From: Alcanivorax sp. DP30
Lineage (GTDB): Bacteria; Pseudomonadota; Gammaproteobacteria; Pseudomonadales; Alcanivoracaceae
NCBI RefSeq assembly: GCF_009882945.1
Contig: NZ_WTUY01000003.1
Location: 140,599 to 204,598, forward strand
Reading direction: 5' to 3'
DNA: 64,000 nt
The position numbers and the translations under genes are program-made. The notes below the pieces were generated by a model that ran no database searches, had not been told where the DNA came from, and saw only the letters and a program-made list of their open reading frames with translations. The stretch's first letter is position 1. Each line of letters opens with the position of its first letter. This document shows positions 29,005 through 36,939 of this stretch, piece by piece.

Positions 29005-29751
29005 ATGAAGACCATTGCCTTTTATAACCTGAAAGGGGGTGTCGGCAAGACCGCTTCGGCAGTAAATATCGCCTGGCACGCAGCGCGCTGGAAGCACCGT
29101 ACCTTGCTCTGGGATCTGGACCCCCAGGGCGCCGCCAGCTTCTACCTTGGCGTGGATGATGGTGATGGCTACAAGGCAGGCAATGTGCTCAAGGGCAAGC
29201 AGCCCATCGGCCGACTCAAGCGGGAGACCCGCTGGACCAATCTGGATGCCATCCCCGCCGACCTGTCCATGCGCAATGCGGATATCAAGCTGACTGAAGG
29301 TGGCAGCGCCAAGAACAAGCTGAAGCAACTGATCGCGCCACTGGGTGAAAGCTATGAACTGGTGATTCTCGACTGTCCACCGACCCTCAGCCCAGTGGCA
29401 GAAAGCATCTTCGCAGCAGTGGATTATCTGTTCGTGCCGGTGATTCCCACTCATCTTTCCGTGCGCGCCTTTCAGCAGGTGCTGGACTGGATCGAGAGCA
29501 AGAACTACAAGAATCTCACCGTGGTGCCGTTCTTCAACATGGTGGACCGCCACCGCGACCTGCACGTGGAAATGCTGGTAAAACGCCCCAAGGTCATGAA
29601 AGGCGGCTTGAAGACCTGGATCCCCTACTCCACCCATGTGGAACAGATGGGCGATCACAAGGCCCCGGTAGGCGAATTCGCCCCCTACACCCCCAGCGCC
29701 CAGGCGTTTCGGGCCATGTGGTTTGAGATTGCAGGAAAACTGAAGCTCTAA
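29005..29751 (+). CDS. ParA-family ATPase, no ParB partner
   Basis: A 248-residue MinD/ParA-type ATPase. The deviant Walker A motif KGGVGKT is at residues 10-16, Walker A' is near LLWDLDPQGAAS, and Walker B is LVILDCPPTLSP. Such proteins position DNA or large complexes. There is no ParB-like gene next to it, and the chromosomal parA is normally with parB near the origin, so this is an orphan ParA. It is divergent from the DUF4062 gene. Its TAA stop lies in element E2. A ribosome-binding site (AGGA) precedes the ATG. Confidence 0.88.
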   Translation: MKTIAFYNLKGGVGKTASAVNIAWHAARWKHRTLLWDLDPQGAASFYLGVDDGDGYKAGNVLKGKQPIGRLKRETRWTNLDAIPADLSMRNADIKLTEGGSAKNKLKQLIAPLGESYELVILDCPPTLSPVAESIFAAVDYLFVPVIPTHLSVRAFQQVLDWIESKNYKNLTVVPFFNMVDRHRDLHVEMLVKRPKVMKGGLKTWIPYSTHVEQMGDHKAPVGEFAPYTPSAQAFRAMWFEIAGKLKL

Positions 29752-29910
29752 TTAATAATGAATAGTTAATAATTAATAACGTCGCGAGACGGGTTTTCGT
29801 GTTTTGAAACGCATGAGGCCGCGCCCAATGTTTGGGCGCGGCCTCATTGCTTGGCATTAAGACAGTCGCTGCTCGCGCAGCTATTAATTATTCATTCTTA
29901 ACTATTAATT
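29750..29910. repeat. Element E2: second copy of the inverted-repeat element, 161 bp
   Basis: The left end has the heptamers ATTAATA, ATGAATA, GTTAATA, ATTAATA, with the middle two in the opposite order to E1. The right end (inverted) is ATTAATA, GTTAAGA, ATGAATA, ATTAATA. The centre is a perfect 15-pair stem (29814-29846, loop TGT). Compared with E1, a T-A pair in the stem is a C-G pair, a compensatory change that keeps the structure. The ParA and aidB stop codons fall in the ends. Confidence 0.85.
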
Positions 29911-31599
29911 GCTCTCCCACGGATCAGCCCGTCCCAAAATCTCCCCCAGGTCCAGCCCCCTCGGCAAGGTCCCATAATTACGGTCGCCGTGCTGACCGAG
30001 ACGAGAAGCGATAAACGCTTCCGCCACTGCCTGATTCCCCGCCGCCACCAACTGGCTGGCCTGCATGGTCAGCGACAACCGATCGACGATGTCGCGGGCA
30101 CGGTATTCCGCGTCTTCCATGTCTCTGAATTCCTGTTTGAGCGCGTCGACGGCCTTGTCCAGTCGCACATCGCTACCGCGGGTCTTGTCCAGTTCGGCAA
30201 ACCAAGTCTCCAGCACCGTGGGTGTCTTGGCCAGTGCGCGCAGCATATCCAGCGCCTGCACATTGCCGGAACCTTCCCAGATCGCATTGATAGGCGCCTC
30301 GCGATAGAGCCGCGCCATAATGAAGTCTTCGGTGACACCGTTTCCGCCAAGACATTCCATGGCCTCATAGGCATGGAAGGGACTGCGCTTGCAGATCCAG
30401 TACTTGCCCGCCGGCAAGCCCAGCCGCAGCAACAGTTTTTCATGGTCGTTCTTGGGGTCCAGAGTGGACTGGTCCAGCGCCTCCCCCATACGCATGGCAA
30501 TGGCCAGAGACCCTTCCACTTCCAGCTGCAGGTCCGCCAGCACATTACGCATCAGTGGCTGGTCCAGCAGGGTCTTGCCGAATGCCGCTCGGCCGGAGGC
30601 ATGGTTTACCGCCTGGGCCACAGCCTGACGCTGGCCCGCCATGGAACCGATCATGCAATCGAACCGGGTCATGGCCACCATCTCGATGATGGCGGGTACC
30701 CCACGGCCTTCTTCACCGACCATCCAGCCCAGGGCACCGCGCAGTTCGATTTCGGAGGACGCATTGGACACATTGCCCATCTTGTTCTTGAGGCGCTGCA
30801 CCTGGATCGGGTTCTTGCTGCCATCCGGACGCCAGCGCGGCACCAGGAAACAGCTCAGACCATTCTCGGTCTGGGCCAGCACCAGAAAGGCATCGCACAT
30901 GGGCGCGGAGGTGAACCACTTGTGCCCCACCAGCTCGTAGGCCTCGCCGGTGCCTTCGGCGCCAATGGCCCAGGCACGGGTGGTATTGGCACGCACATCG
31001 GAGCCACCCTGCTTCTCGGTCATGCCCATGCCGATGGTCAGCGCCTCTTTTTCATAGTGAGGCACATTGCGCGGGTTATAGGCGTTATTGAGGATCTTTG
31101 GCAGCCACTCCTTGGCCAGCGACGGCGTGAGGCTGATGGACGGCACCGCCGCAAAAGTCATGGTCAGGGGGCAGCCATGGCCGGCTTCCACTTGGGCCTG
31201 CAGATAGCTTTGCGCGGCGCGGGCCACATGGGCTCCCGGCTTCGGGTCCGTCCATGGCGAGGAGTGCATGCCGGACTCCAGGCCCAGCGCCATCAGCCGG
31301 TGATAAGACTCGTGATACTTCACGTAATCCACCCGGTAGCCCTGCCGGTCATGGGAGAAGAACTGGGGCTTGTGTTCGTTGGCCAGAAAACCCCATTCAA
31401 TCACCTCAGCCGTGCCGGTTCTGGCACCGTGCTCGAGCAGTTTAGGCTCTGCCCAACCGGCACCATGACGCTGCACCGCTTCTCGCAGAGCGGTGTCAGT
31501 TTCATAGGGGTTATAATTTTCCAGCACCCGGGCCTGGTTGAAGACCTCATGGGTCTGGGCCAACGGATCCGGCTTGAGGCTGTCGTGCTTGGCATTCAT
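29905..31599 (-). CDS. aidB: AidB-like acyl-CoA dehydrogenase
   Basis: This flavoprotein belongs to the acyl-CoA dehydrogenase superfamily. It aligns closely with the AidB branch: VFNQ near the start, PLTMTFAAVPS, IGMGMTEKQGGSDVRANTTRA, VGHKWFTSAP and MARLYREAPINAIWEGSGN. AidB is part of the alkylation (Ada) response in E. coli, has weak dehydrogenase activity and binds DNA through a C-terminal basic region. At 564 residues it is slightly longer than E. coli AidB. A TetR regulator gene ends 22 bases upstream on the same strand, so local TetR control is likely. Its stop is formed by element E2. Confidence 0.9.
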   Translation of the reverse strand: MNAKHDSLKPDPLAQTHEVFNQARVLENYNPYETDTALREAVQRHGAGWAEPKLLEHGARTGTAEVIEWGFLANEHKPQFFSHDRQGYRVDYVKYHESYHRLMALGLESGMHSSPWTDPKPGAHVARAAQSYLQAQVEAGHGCPLTMTFAAVPSISLTPSLAKEWLPKILNNAYNPRNVPHYEKEALTIGMGMTEKQGGSDVRANTTRAWAIGAEGTGEAYELVGHKWFTSAPMCDAFLVLAQTENGLSCFLVPRWRPDGSKNPIQVQRLKNKMGNVSNASSEIELRGALGWMVGEEGRGVPAIIEMVAMTRFDCMIGSMAGQRQAVAQAVNHASGRAAFGKTLLDQPLMRNVLADLQLEVEGSLAIAMRMGEALDQSTLDPKNDHEKLLLRLGLPAGKYWICKRSPFHAYEAMECLGGNGVTEDFIMARLYREAPINAIWEGSGNVQALDMLRALAKTPTVLETWFAELDKTRGSDVRLDKAVDALKQEFRDMEDAEYRARDIVDRLSLTMQASQLVAAGNQAVAEAFIASRLGQHGDRNYGTLPRGLDLGEILGRADPWESN

Positions 31600-31620
31600 T
31601 GGTGCTCTCCCGATATCTGG

Positions 31621-32265
31621 TTACGCCGTCTGATGCAGCGATTGCGTGTTGTCGTATGAGGCGGCCTGCATGTCCACACCGGTGGCACGCAGGCAGAACT
31701 GGGTCAGGGATGACGCCAACCCGGTCTTGGGCAGCGGTTCGGACAATGGTCCTACCAGGGCTTCAGCAATGGCGCCTACCATGGCGGCGGCGGTGATGGC
31801 GGTATCCTGCGCGGGCAGCTCACCCAGCCGCACCCCTTCCGCCAGAAACTGTTGATATAACTCTGCATAGCGCTGGCGGTAGACCAGACGCTCCGCGTCC
31901 ACGGCAGGATCCACCGGCTCGGCGATCAGCGACCAGGCCAGGGTCGGCGCCGCCTGGGCGCGGCGGACAAAGGTTTCCAGCACATGCGTCAGGCGCTGGG
32001 CAAAACTGCCATGCAGCGTCATCGCATCCGCCACCGCCGCCACTTCGCGCTCCGTGGCCACCCGGAACACCTCCGCCGCCAGCACCGCCTTGTTCTCAAA
32101 GTAGCGATACAGGGTCCCCACGCCGACCTGTGCCTCAGCGGCCAGGGTCTGCATGGTCAGGTTGGCAAAGCCACCCTCACGGACCAACTGCTCAGCACAG
32201 CGCAACAGATGCTGCCGCTGGGCCGCCTTGCGGGCGCGAACATTATCGGTTTCCCGGTAGGCCAT
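31621..32265 (-). CDS. TetR/AcrR-family transcriptional regulator
   Basis: A 214-residue regulator with an N-terminal TetR helix-turn-helix (about 14-62; LTMQTLAAEAQVGVGTLYRYF) and a helical ligand-binding domain. The ligand cannot be told. It ends 22 bases before aidB and is read in the same direction, so it probably sits at the head of a TetR-aidB operon, which it may repress. The upstream region contains repeats from about 80 bases on. Confidence 0.9.
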   Translation of the reverse strand: MAYRETDNVRARKAAQRQHLLRCAEQLVREGGFANLTMQTLAAEAQVGVGTLYRYFENKAVLAAEVFRVATEREVAAVADAMTLHGSFAQRLTHVLETFVRRAQAAPTLAWSLIAEPVDPAVDAERLVYRQRYAELYQQFLAEGVRLGELPAQDTAITAAAMVGAIAEALVGPLSEPLPKTGLASSLTQFCLRATGVDMQAASYDNTQSLHQTA

Positions 32266-32547
32266 GATCGGAATCCATATTCACCTCTTTAAAGAAGTGA
32301 ACCATGGTTCCGATTTTCAGGCAAGACCGGTGGTCGGGGCGGAGATGAGTTGAAAGTTCAAAGTTGAAAAGCGCGATGGAGGTGATCGGGCTCTGGCAAG
32401 CTGTGCCCGCGCCATGATCAACGATCATCAGCACGGCGTTGGCGTACTTGTATCGCGCAAACGCTGAAGATCGCTTTAGGAACGCCACTTGAAGCAGGGA
32501 TATGCATGCCTCAATTAGCCGTTAGCTACTGCATTTCAACGAAGCTG

Positions 32548-32638
32548 CTGTAGGAACGTAGCGTAGCGGAGTAACGCACGGAGTGCGGCCCCGAAGGGGT
32601 GAGCGGAGCGAATAACGAGCCTGCTCGCGATCCGAGCC
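32548..32638. repeat. Long-form REP element
   Basis: It begins with the GTAGGA edge and ends GATCCGAGC, the inverse of the short REPs. About 60 extra bases lie inside, with small dyads such as CGCACGGAGTGCG and CCCCGAAGGGG. The copy at 36475-36566 has the same plan. Confidence 0.6.
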
Positions 32639-32667
32639 CGAGCGAGGCAAGGATTCCAGAGAGAAGG

Positions 32668-32756
32668 GTTACGAGTTTTGTGTCTCGAAAATCTTTAACC
32701 TCAAAAATGAGCAAGGTGTACAGGCTTTTCAAACCTCGTCACTCAAAACTCGCTTA
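32668..32756. repeat. Heptamer-bounded element F-inner (GTTNCGA family)
   Basis: Left array: GTTACGA, GTTTTGT, GTCTCGA (32668-32688). Right array: TCAAACC, TCGTCAC, TCAAAAC, TCGCTTA (32729-32756), in inverse orientation. A short REP follows 15 bases later. Confidence 0.65.
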
Positions 32757-32771
32757 TTTTACCTCGCCGTG

Positions 32772-32803
32772 GCTCGGATCGCTTGCAGGCAAGCTCCCAC
32801 AGC
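32772..32803. repeat. Short-form REP hairpin
   Basis: The 32 bases run GCTCGGATC, the hairpin GCTTGCAGGCAAGC, then TCCCACAGC. The inverse strand shows the GTGGGA/GTAGGA edge plus palindrome typical of Pseudomonas-type REPs. Near-identical copies are at 22543-22574 and, in part, at 36475 and 61882. Confidence 0.7.
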
Positions 32804-32921
32804 AGAACAGGGAAATGGCAAATTGAGCACGCATATCCCCATGAAGCGCGCCCTCTGCATCTCTGGCCGAACACCCTCTCCCGCGCTTTTCAACTTTGCA
32901 CTTTAAACTTTCAACTGCCCC

Positions 32922-34058
32922 TCACAGCACGACAGCTACCACCCCAAAACTCGCCATCCCCAACACCATCCCCCACAACGGCACCTTGCCACTGCGCAAC
33001 AATGCGAAGCCGGCCGCAACCACCATCAGGTCCCAAAACCCGTTCACCGCGGACACAAACACCGGCTGGTACAACGCCGCCAGCAACAGCCCCACTACCG
33101 CCGCATTGATACCGGCAACGGCGCCGGCCAGCGCCGGTCGCGAAGAGAGCCATTGCCACCCTTCCAGCAGCCCCAGCACCAGCAGAAAACCGGGCAGGAA
33201 AATGCCCAGGGTGGCCATCAGCGCTCCCAGCCAGGGACTGGCCGGCAGCAACACGGCGCCCAGATAGGCGGCCAGGGAAAACATCGGGCCGGGCACCGCC
33301 TGAGCGGCGGCATAGCCGGTAAGGAACTTGTCCGGGTTCATTTGCGGTCCCACCAGCTCTTGCAACAATGGCAGCACCACATGGCCACCGCCGAACACCA
33401 GAGCACCGGCGGCAAAGAAGTCATTCCACAGCCCCAGCACACGGCCACCGGTAAACACGGCAATCAGTGACAGCAGTGCAAACAGGATCAGGGGCACACG
33501 ACGTACCACCGGCGCACCGCCCTCTGCCGCTTCCCGATCAGGCCGCAACCGGTGCCAGCCCAGGGCAGCAGCTGCCATCAACGCCACGATCTGCCCATAC
33601 AGGGACGGCCAGAAGATCAGCAGCATCGCCACCGCCACAGCCAGCCCCCGGGTCAGCGAGGTGGTGCAGAAACGCTTGCTCATGTTCCACACCGCATCGG
33701 CCACCACTACCACAGCCAACCATTTCAGCCCGGTAATCGCCCCGCCCTGCAGCCAGTCCGGCAGGCTGCTGGCATAGATACCCAGCAGGGCCATGATCAG
33801 GAACGACGGCAGGGTAAAAGCAACAAACGCAGTGAACGCGCCGGCCACCCCACCGCGCACCCGGCCGATAGCAAAGCCCAGCTGACTGGAGGCAGGCCCG
33901 GGCAGAAACTGGGTCAGCGCCATCAGCCGGGCAAACTCGGTCTCATCCAGCCATTTCAGTTCGTCCACAAAACGACGATGAAAATAGCCCACATGCGCTG
34001 CCGGTCCGCCAAAGCTGACAAGCCCGAGGACCAGAAACTGACGAAAGATATCCTTCAT
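32922..34058 (-). CDS. chrA: Chromate transporter ChrA
   Basis: ChrA is an inner-membrane exporter of chromate, and possibly sulfate, of the CHR family. Both CHR domains are present in one 378-residue chain: the first starts FGGPAAHVGYFHRRF (about 17-31) and has FLPGPASSQLGFAIG; the second has FGGGHVVLPLLQELV and AVPGPMFSLAAYLGA. About ten membrane helices are visible. It diverges from recQ across 95 bases. No chrB regulator is nearby. The gene's stop is seven bases from the F-outer heptamer array. Confidence 0.93.
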   Translation of the reverse strand: MKDIFRQFLVLGLVSFGGPAAHVGYFHRRFVDELKWLDETEFARLMALTQFLPGPASSQLGFAIGRVRGGVAGAFTAFVAFTLPSFLIMALLGIYASSLPDWLQGGAITGLKWLAVVVVADAVWNMSKRFCTTSLTRGLAVAVAMLLIFWPSLYGQIVALMAAAALGWHRLRPDREAAEGGAPVVRRVPLILFALLSLIAVFTGGRVLGLWNDFFAAGALVFGGGHVVLPLLQELVGPQMNPDKFLTGYAAAQAVPGPMFSLAAYLGAVLLPASPWLGALMATLGIFLPGFLLVLGLLEGWQWLSSRPALAGAVAGINAAVVGLLLAALYQPVFVSAVNGFWDLMVVAAGFALLRSGKVPLWGMVLGMASFGVVAVVL

Positions 34059-34153
34059 GACTGACTCATAAATCCGCTGCTTTTGACCCGGAACCTAGCA
34101 CACTTCTCTTTCCGGCGGATGTCAGTGCCACAGGCGACAGGTATACTCGCGCC

Positions 34154-36289
34154 ATGCAATCCGATCCCCACTCCGTCCTCCAGCACGTTTTCGGCTATCA
34201 CCAGTTCCGTGGTGAGCAACAAGCCATTATCGACACCCTGGTACAAGGCGATGACGCCCTGGTGCTGATGCCCACCGGAGGCGGTAAATCCCTGTGTTAC
34301 CAAATCCCGGCGCTGGTGCGCGACGGCGTGGGCGTGGTGATCAGTCCCTTGATTGCCCTGATGCAAGATCAGGTGGATGCACTCAAGGCGCTGGGAGTGC
34401 GTGCCGCCTTCCTCAATTCCACCCTGGATTTTGAGCAGGTTCGCCAGCTGGAAGATGCGCTACTCAATGGCGAGCTGGACATGCTCTACATTGCCCCGGA
34501 ACGTTTGATCCAGCCGCGCACCCTCTCGTTGTTGCAGCAGACCACTATTTCCCTGTTTGCCATCGATGAAGCGCACTGTGTGTCTCAATGGGGTCATGAT
34601 TTCCGCAACGATTACCTGCAGCTGTCATTGCTGCACCGGGAATTCCCCAAGGTGCCTCGCATTGCTCTCACGGCGACTGCGGATCAACGCACCCGTACTG
34701 AGATTGCCGAACGGCTGGACCTGACCCAGGCCCGCCATTTCGTCTCCAGCTTCGACCGGCCCAATATTCAGTACCGCATCGAACGCAAGGACGGCGCCCG
34801 AAATCAATTACTGCGTTTTATCCGCAGTGAACACGCCGGAGACGCCGGCATCGTTTATTGTCTGTCCCGTAACAAGGTGGAGACCACCGCTGAATGGCTT
34901 TGCCAGCAAGGCATCAACGCCCTGCCCTACCACGCCGGCCTGGCCGCCAATGTGCGCGAGAAACACCAGCAGCGCTTCCTGCGTGAAGACAGCATCGTCA
35001 TGGTGGCCACCATCGCCTTCGGCATGGGCATCGATAAACCGGATGTGCGCTTCGTCGCCCATCTGGACCTACCCAAAAGCATTGAATCCTATTACCAGGA
35101 AACCGGTCGCGCCGGTCGTGACGGCGAGCCCGCCACCGCCTGGATGGCCTATGGCCTGGAAGACGCCATCAAGCTCAAGCAGATGCTGGCCCAGAGCAGT
35201 GGCAGCGAACAGCACAAGCGCAATGAAAACCAGCGCCTGGAAGCCATGCTGGGCCTGTGCGAAGTGACCCACTGCCGTCGTCAGGCCTTGCTGCACTATT
35301 TTGATGAAACCCTGGAAAATCCCTGTGGCAACTGTGATACCTGCCTGAATCCACCAGAAACCTTCGATGCCAGCGTGGCCGCCCAGAAAGCCCTGAGCTG
35401 CGTGTACCGCACCGGCCAACGCTATGGCGCAGGCCACCTCATCGATGTGCTGATCGGCAACCGCAGCGACAAGATTGCCAGTGCCGGCCACGATCACGTG
35501 TCTACCTGGAACATCGGCAGCGAGTTCAGTGCCACCCAATGGAAGAGCATCTACCGGCAACTGGTGGCCCGCGGCCTGCTCAGCGTGGACATGAACGGCT
35601 ACGGCGCGCTCAAGCTGACGGAAACCTGCCGCCCCTACCTGCGGGGCGAGCAGCCCCTGCACCTGCGCAAGGAACTGGCCAAGGCAAAGAAAGCCACCAC
35701 CCGCAAAAGCCAGGCCCACATTGCCGACGCAGACCGTACCCTGTGGGAATCCCTGCGCGCCTGCCGCAAGCGGCTGGCTGACGAAGAAGGCGTCCCGCCC
35801 TATGTGGTGTTCCATGATGCCACTCTGATGGACATGCTCGCCATCCGCCCGCGCAACCGTCGGGAAATGGCCGCCGTCAGCGGGGTGGGTGATCGCAAAC
35901 TGGAACGTTATGGCGACGACTTCCTGGCCATTCTCAATGGTGCGGGTGACAGCGAGAACCTGGTCGAATCCCCCGGCCCGGACCGCAATGACATTCTCGC
36001 CCTGGCCCAGGCCAACATGGCCCCGGGCGATATTGCACGCCAACAGAACCTTAACGAGCAAACGGTCTATCGCGAACTGAGCCAGCTTATCGTCTCCGGC
36101 CAGCTGGGCCTGGAGCAGGCCCTGGGGCTCAGCGACGTGGAGATCGGCATCATCCAGGACGCCCTGCTCAGCCAGCCCAACCTGGCAGAGGATTCCTTCA
36201 GCTACCGCCAGATCCGGGAAGACCTGGCCGACGACTGGCCCACCGGCGTGCTGCACTGTGTCCGCCAGGCCATTCTCGCGCAGAGCTGA
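34154..36289 (+). CDS. recQ: ATP-dependent DNA helicase RecQ
   Basis: RecQ is a 3'-5' DNA helicase of recombination and replication restart. Walker A TGGGKSLCYQ is at about 41-50 and DEAH at 138-141, and GTGR-type motif VI appears as QETGRAGRDG. The RQC zinc region is visible as CEVTHCRR...CGNCDTC (about 372-398), followed by the winged helix. An HRDC domain lies near 530-600. A further helix-turn-helix-like tail (about 610-711) makes it longer than the 609-residue E. coli protein, as in some other gammaproteobacteria. It is divergent from chrA. Confidence 0.95.
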   Translation: MQSDPHSVLQHVFGYHQFRGEQQAIIDTLVQGDDALVLMPTGGGKSLCYQIPALVRDGVGVVISPLIALMQDQVDALKALGVRAAFLNSTLDFEQVRQLEDALLNGELDMLYIAPERLIQPRTLSLLQQTTISLFAIDEAHCVSQWGHDFRNDYLQLSLLHREFPKVPRIALTATADQRTRTEIAERLDLTQARHFVSSFDRPNIQYRIERKDGARNQLLRFIRSEHAGDAGIVYCLSRNKVETTAEWLCQQGINALPYHAGLAANVREKHQQRFLREDSIVMVATIAFGMGIDKPDVRFVAHLDLPKSIESYYQETGRAGRDGEPATAWMAYGLEDAIKLKQMLAQSSGSEQHKRNENQRLEAMLGLCEVTHCRRQALLHYFDETLENPCGNCDTCLNPPETFDASVAAQKALSCVYRTGQRYGAGHLIDVLIGNRSDKIASAGHDHVSTWNIGSEFSATQWKSIYRQLVARGLLSVDMNGYGALKLTETCRPYLRGEQPLHLRKELAKAKKATTRKSQAHIADADRTLWESLRACRKRLADEEGVPPYVVFHDATLMDMLAIRPRNRREMAAVSGVGDRKLERYGDDFLAILNGAGDSENLVESPGPDRNDILALAQANMAPGDIARQQNLNEQTVYRELSQLIVSGQLGLEQALGLSDVEIGIIQDALLSQPNLAEDSFSYRQIREDLADDWPTGVLHCVRQAILAQS

Positions 36290-36373
36290 ACTTCCCCGGA
36301 GCCATAGGAGCCTTCTCTGCCCTTCAGAGTAGGCTTGCAGGCGATCCAGGCCTTGGAGAGGGATGTGTCAGGA

Positions 36374-36453
36374 GATGCGAGTTTCGAAAGGCAAAACCTC
36401 AAACCCTGGACTGGGCATCGTCTTTTTGAGTTTCGAAACTCGTCACTCGTCAC
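36374..36453. repeat. Heptamer-bounded element G (GTTNCGA family)
   Basis: Left array: GATGCGA, GTTTCGA, AAGGCAA (36374-36394). Right array: TCGAAAC, TCGTCAC, TCGTCAC (36433-36453). The left array ends in the same AAGGCAA unit seen in elements A and J. A long REP starts 22 bases to the right. Confidence 0.7.
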
Positions 36454-36474
36454 TGGAATCCATACCTCGCTCAG

Positions 36475-36566
36475 GCTCGGATCGCTTGCAGGCAAGTTAT
36501 TCGCTGCGCTCACCCTGCGGGCCTGCCAGCGGCTGTTACCTCCGTTGCACTCCGGTTCCCACAGCC
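36475..36566. repeat. Long-form REP element
   Basis: It starts GCTCGGATCGCTTGCAGGCAAG like the short REPs and is interrupted by a GTTATTCGCTGCGCTCACC segment before the CACAGCC edge. The inserted part resembles that of the copy at 32548-32638 in opposite orientation. Confidence 0.6.
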
Positions 36567-36714
36567 AGAAATGCAGTTACATGCACTGCACATCAGAAAG
36601 GCAACTCACACTCTGTAAGAAAAAGCTTACAACGCTGCAACAGTATCCTCACCTTTGCCTCTCTAGAGTGAGGATATGAGTTCAATGACCTAGCCATATT
36701 GATAGGGGGCAAAC

Positions 36715-36849
36715 ATGGAAAACCAAGAAGTGCTGGATCTGGAATGGATGCCGAACCACCTGGATTCCCTGTTCGAAGATGCCCACGCAGACACCGCCGG
36801 GCAGTGGGAATACGTCTCAAACCAGTTGCAGGACAGCAAAGCGGCCTGA
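36715..36849 (+). CDS. Small acidic protein, unknown
   Basis: A 44-codon frame with an ATG, a good AGGGGG site seven bases upstream and a TGA stop. The product (MENQEVLDLEWMPNHL..., ending SKAA) is acidic, with two tryptophans and no signal peptide or membrane segment. It lies 91 bases upstream of rhlE on the same strand, outside the repeats, and could be a leader peptide or a small regulator. No family was recognised. Codon use looks like that of its neighbours, but the length makes this a tentative call. Confidence 0.5.
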   Translation: MENQEVLDLEWMPNHLDSLFEDAHADTAGQWEYVSNQLQDSKAA

Positions 36850-36939
36850 ACCGCCGGTCTAAACCCGCCAAATACCCCTCGTGCCTCAGGACCGAATCAG
36901 TTAGGCTTGCCGCCCATTTCGCACTGATTTAACCCCCTG

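Larger units (their letters stand above)
32349..32915. repeat. Heptamer-bounded element F-outer (GTTGAAA family)
   Basis: The left array is GTTGAAA, GTTCAAA, GTTGAAA, followed by AGCGCG (32349-32375). The right array is the exact inverse form: CGCGCT, then TTTCAAC, TTTGCAC, TTTAAAC, TTTCAAC (32882-32915), ending seven bases before the chrA stop. The 13 bases GTTGAAAAGCGCG recur as a perfect inverted repeat. Confidence 0.75.
32266..32921. other. Gene-free TetR-chrA gap, nested repeats
   Basis: There is no supported gene in 656 bases. It contains the TetR promoter region, the outer GTTGAAA-type heptamer arrays (32349-32369 and 32888-32915), a long REP (32548-32638), the inner GTTNCGA arrays (32668-32756) and a short REP (32772-32803). 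Open frames crossing it are repeat-derived. Confidence 0.7.
36290..36714. other. Gene-free recQ-rhlE gap with repeats
   Basis: This 425-base stretch holds heptamer element G (36374-36453), a long REP (36475-36566) and about 150 bases leading to a small ORF. No recQ terminator was recognised. Confidence 0.6.

Noticed and set aside
29989-31659. 556-codon open frame opposite aidB
   Set aside because: Antisense shadow of aidB; aidB has clear motifs, this frame has none.
35069-36256. 395-codon open frame opposite recQ
   Set aside because: Antisense shadow of recQ without a signature.
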